In this document: positions 63,261-64,000 of the stretch, in pieces | How positions within the stretch are numbered: the stretch's first letter is position 1 | How the letters are laid out: each line of letters opens with the position of its first letter | NCBI GenBank assembly: GCA_028551475.1 | Contig: CM052358.1 | Span: forward strand, 4,218,501 to 4,282,500 | DNA: 64,000 bases | Origin: Casuarina equisetifolia | Taxonomy: Eukaryota > Streptophyta > Magnoliopsida > Fagales > Casuarinaceae | Direction of reading: 5' to 3' | Notes under the pieces: generated by a model | Seen by the model: the letters and a program-made list of their open reading frames with translations, nothing else | Database searches by the model: none | What the model was told of the DNA's origin: nothing | Made by a program: the position numbers and the translations under genes

Positions 63261-63360
63261 GTTTTTAATACTTCTTAAAGTTTATTCCTTATTTTTATGC
63301 ACACACTCAGATTCATATGCTTGGATGTTGAACCTAAGACTAAGAAGTTCATTACATGTT

Positions 63361-64000
63361 AGTGAAAATTTTGTGAAATGGGAATTGAATTGTTGCTTAG
63401 TCCCTATAATAAGTCATAGATAGTTGCTGTATAAGTCATTTACTACACCATGAACCTTCAAATGTTGGATGAGAAACATTAGCTTTATCAAATACCAAAG
63501 GAATCAATTAACTACATCTTGTTAAAATTTGATTATGATTGTCCTAAGAATGATGATAGGTAGAAAATAATAATTCATAGAGGTTAATAAGGTTAAAGTT
63601 AAATTGACATCTTTCATAACATAGTATGATTAATGTGCAAGAGGTTTTTGGGATAAATTAAAAAGTTAATTGCTAAAATATAGCTTTAAGAATATAATGG
63701 GTTTATAAGATAGTTTAATTTCTTTTTTGCCTCATCATATTGTGAGAAGGATACTACTTGCCTTTGTAATGTATCTCCTTTTCTCTTTTTGTTTTCTTAA
63801 GTTACAAAGAGTCTTTATCAGTTACTAATAATGGTTTCTTGATCAATATGAAGTAAAGTAGCTTAAACATTAAGAAATTAAGGCCTTGCTTTTTCATATA
63901 TTTATTAATTCCTTCTAAGCTGTTATATAAGATATGCTCAGTGACAAACATAAATTCACATCTTCACATACACTTTTGGGCACAAGGGCAACATGGATTG
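63361..64000 (+). repeat. Duplicated immediate-upstream module and start codon of a fourth subtilase copy
   Basis: Aligns with 52195-52803 and ends with ACATGGATTG, where copy 2 has ACATGGAATTTC. The ATG at 63993-63995 is the expected start of another subtilase gene. Only eight bases of it are inside the window, so its condition is unknown. Confidence 0.7.

Overview
This window is nuclear DNA of a flowering plant, almost certainly a eudicot. The evidence is spliced genes with GT-AG introns in AT-rich DNA, plant-specific families (arabinogalactan peptides, BAHD acyltransferase, A20/AN1 stress-associated proteins, subtilases), and many decayed Ty1/copia and Ty3/gypsy remnants. I cannot name the species. 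All gene models come from reading open frames and splice signals; no transcript data were available.

Layout. 1-9.6 kb is a dead minus-strand copia element. Its integrase runs into a long tandem array that reads as Thr/Ala-rich protein on the minus strand and continues off the left edge. A 1.27-kb insertion with a 7-bp duplication sits inside the array. 10-21.7 kb is a gene-bearing stretch: four very short arabinogalactan-peptide genes (10.2, 16.4, 17.9 and 19.4 kb), an intronless BAHD acyltransferase whose catalytic His position reads Tyr, a fold-back arrangement of copia fragments near 14.5 kb, and an uncharacterised, probably mitochondrial membrane protein. 24-38 kb holds a nine-exon nuclear RNA-binding protein (N-terminal PWI/Nab2-like fold plus a PABPN1-like RRM) on the minus strand. 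It is head-to-head with an A20/AN1 gene that has a long 5'UTR intron, and a second, intronless A20/AN1 gene with a 22-Ser tract follows. 42-48.5 kb contains the LSM7 and RPL31 (eL31) housekeeping genes, divergently arranged around an AT-rich promoter region with a palindromic telo-box. 49-64 kb is a gypsy remnant followed by a tandemly duplicated subtilase locus: one truncated copy, two near-full-length but broken copies, repeated flanks, and the start codon of a fourth copy at the right edge.

Functional themes. RNA metabolism and translation are represented by the RRM protein, LSM7 and eL31. Stress signalling is represented by two A20/AN1 proteins. Cell-surface and wall functions are represented by the AG peptides and the subtilase relics. 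The items most worth following up are the catalytic-His replacement in the BAHD enzyme, the AG-peptide cluster with one His-rich member, the low-complexity array grown inside a copia polyprotein, the copia fold-back locus, and the subtilase birth-and-death array.
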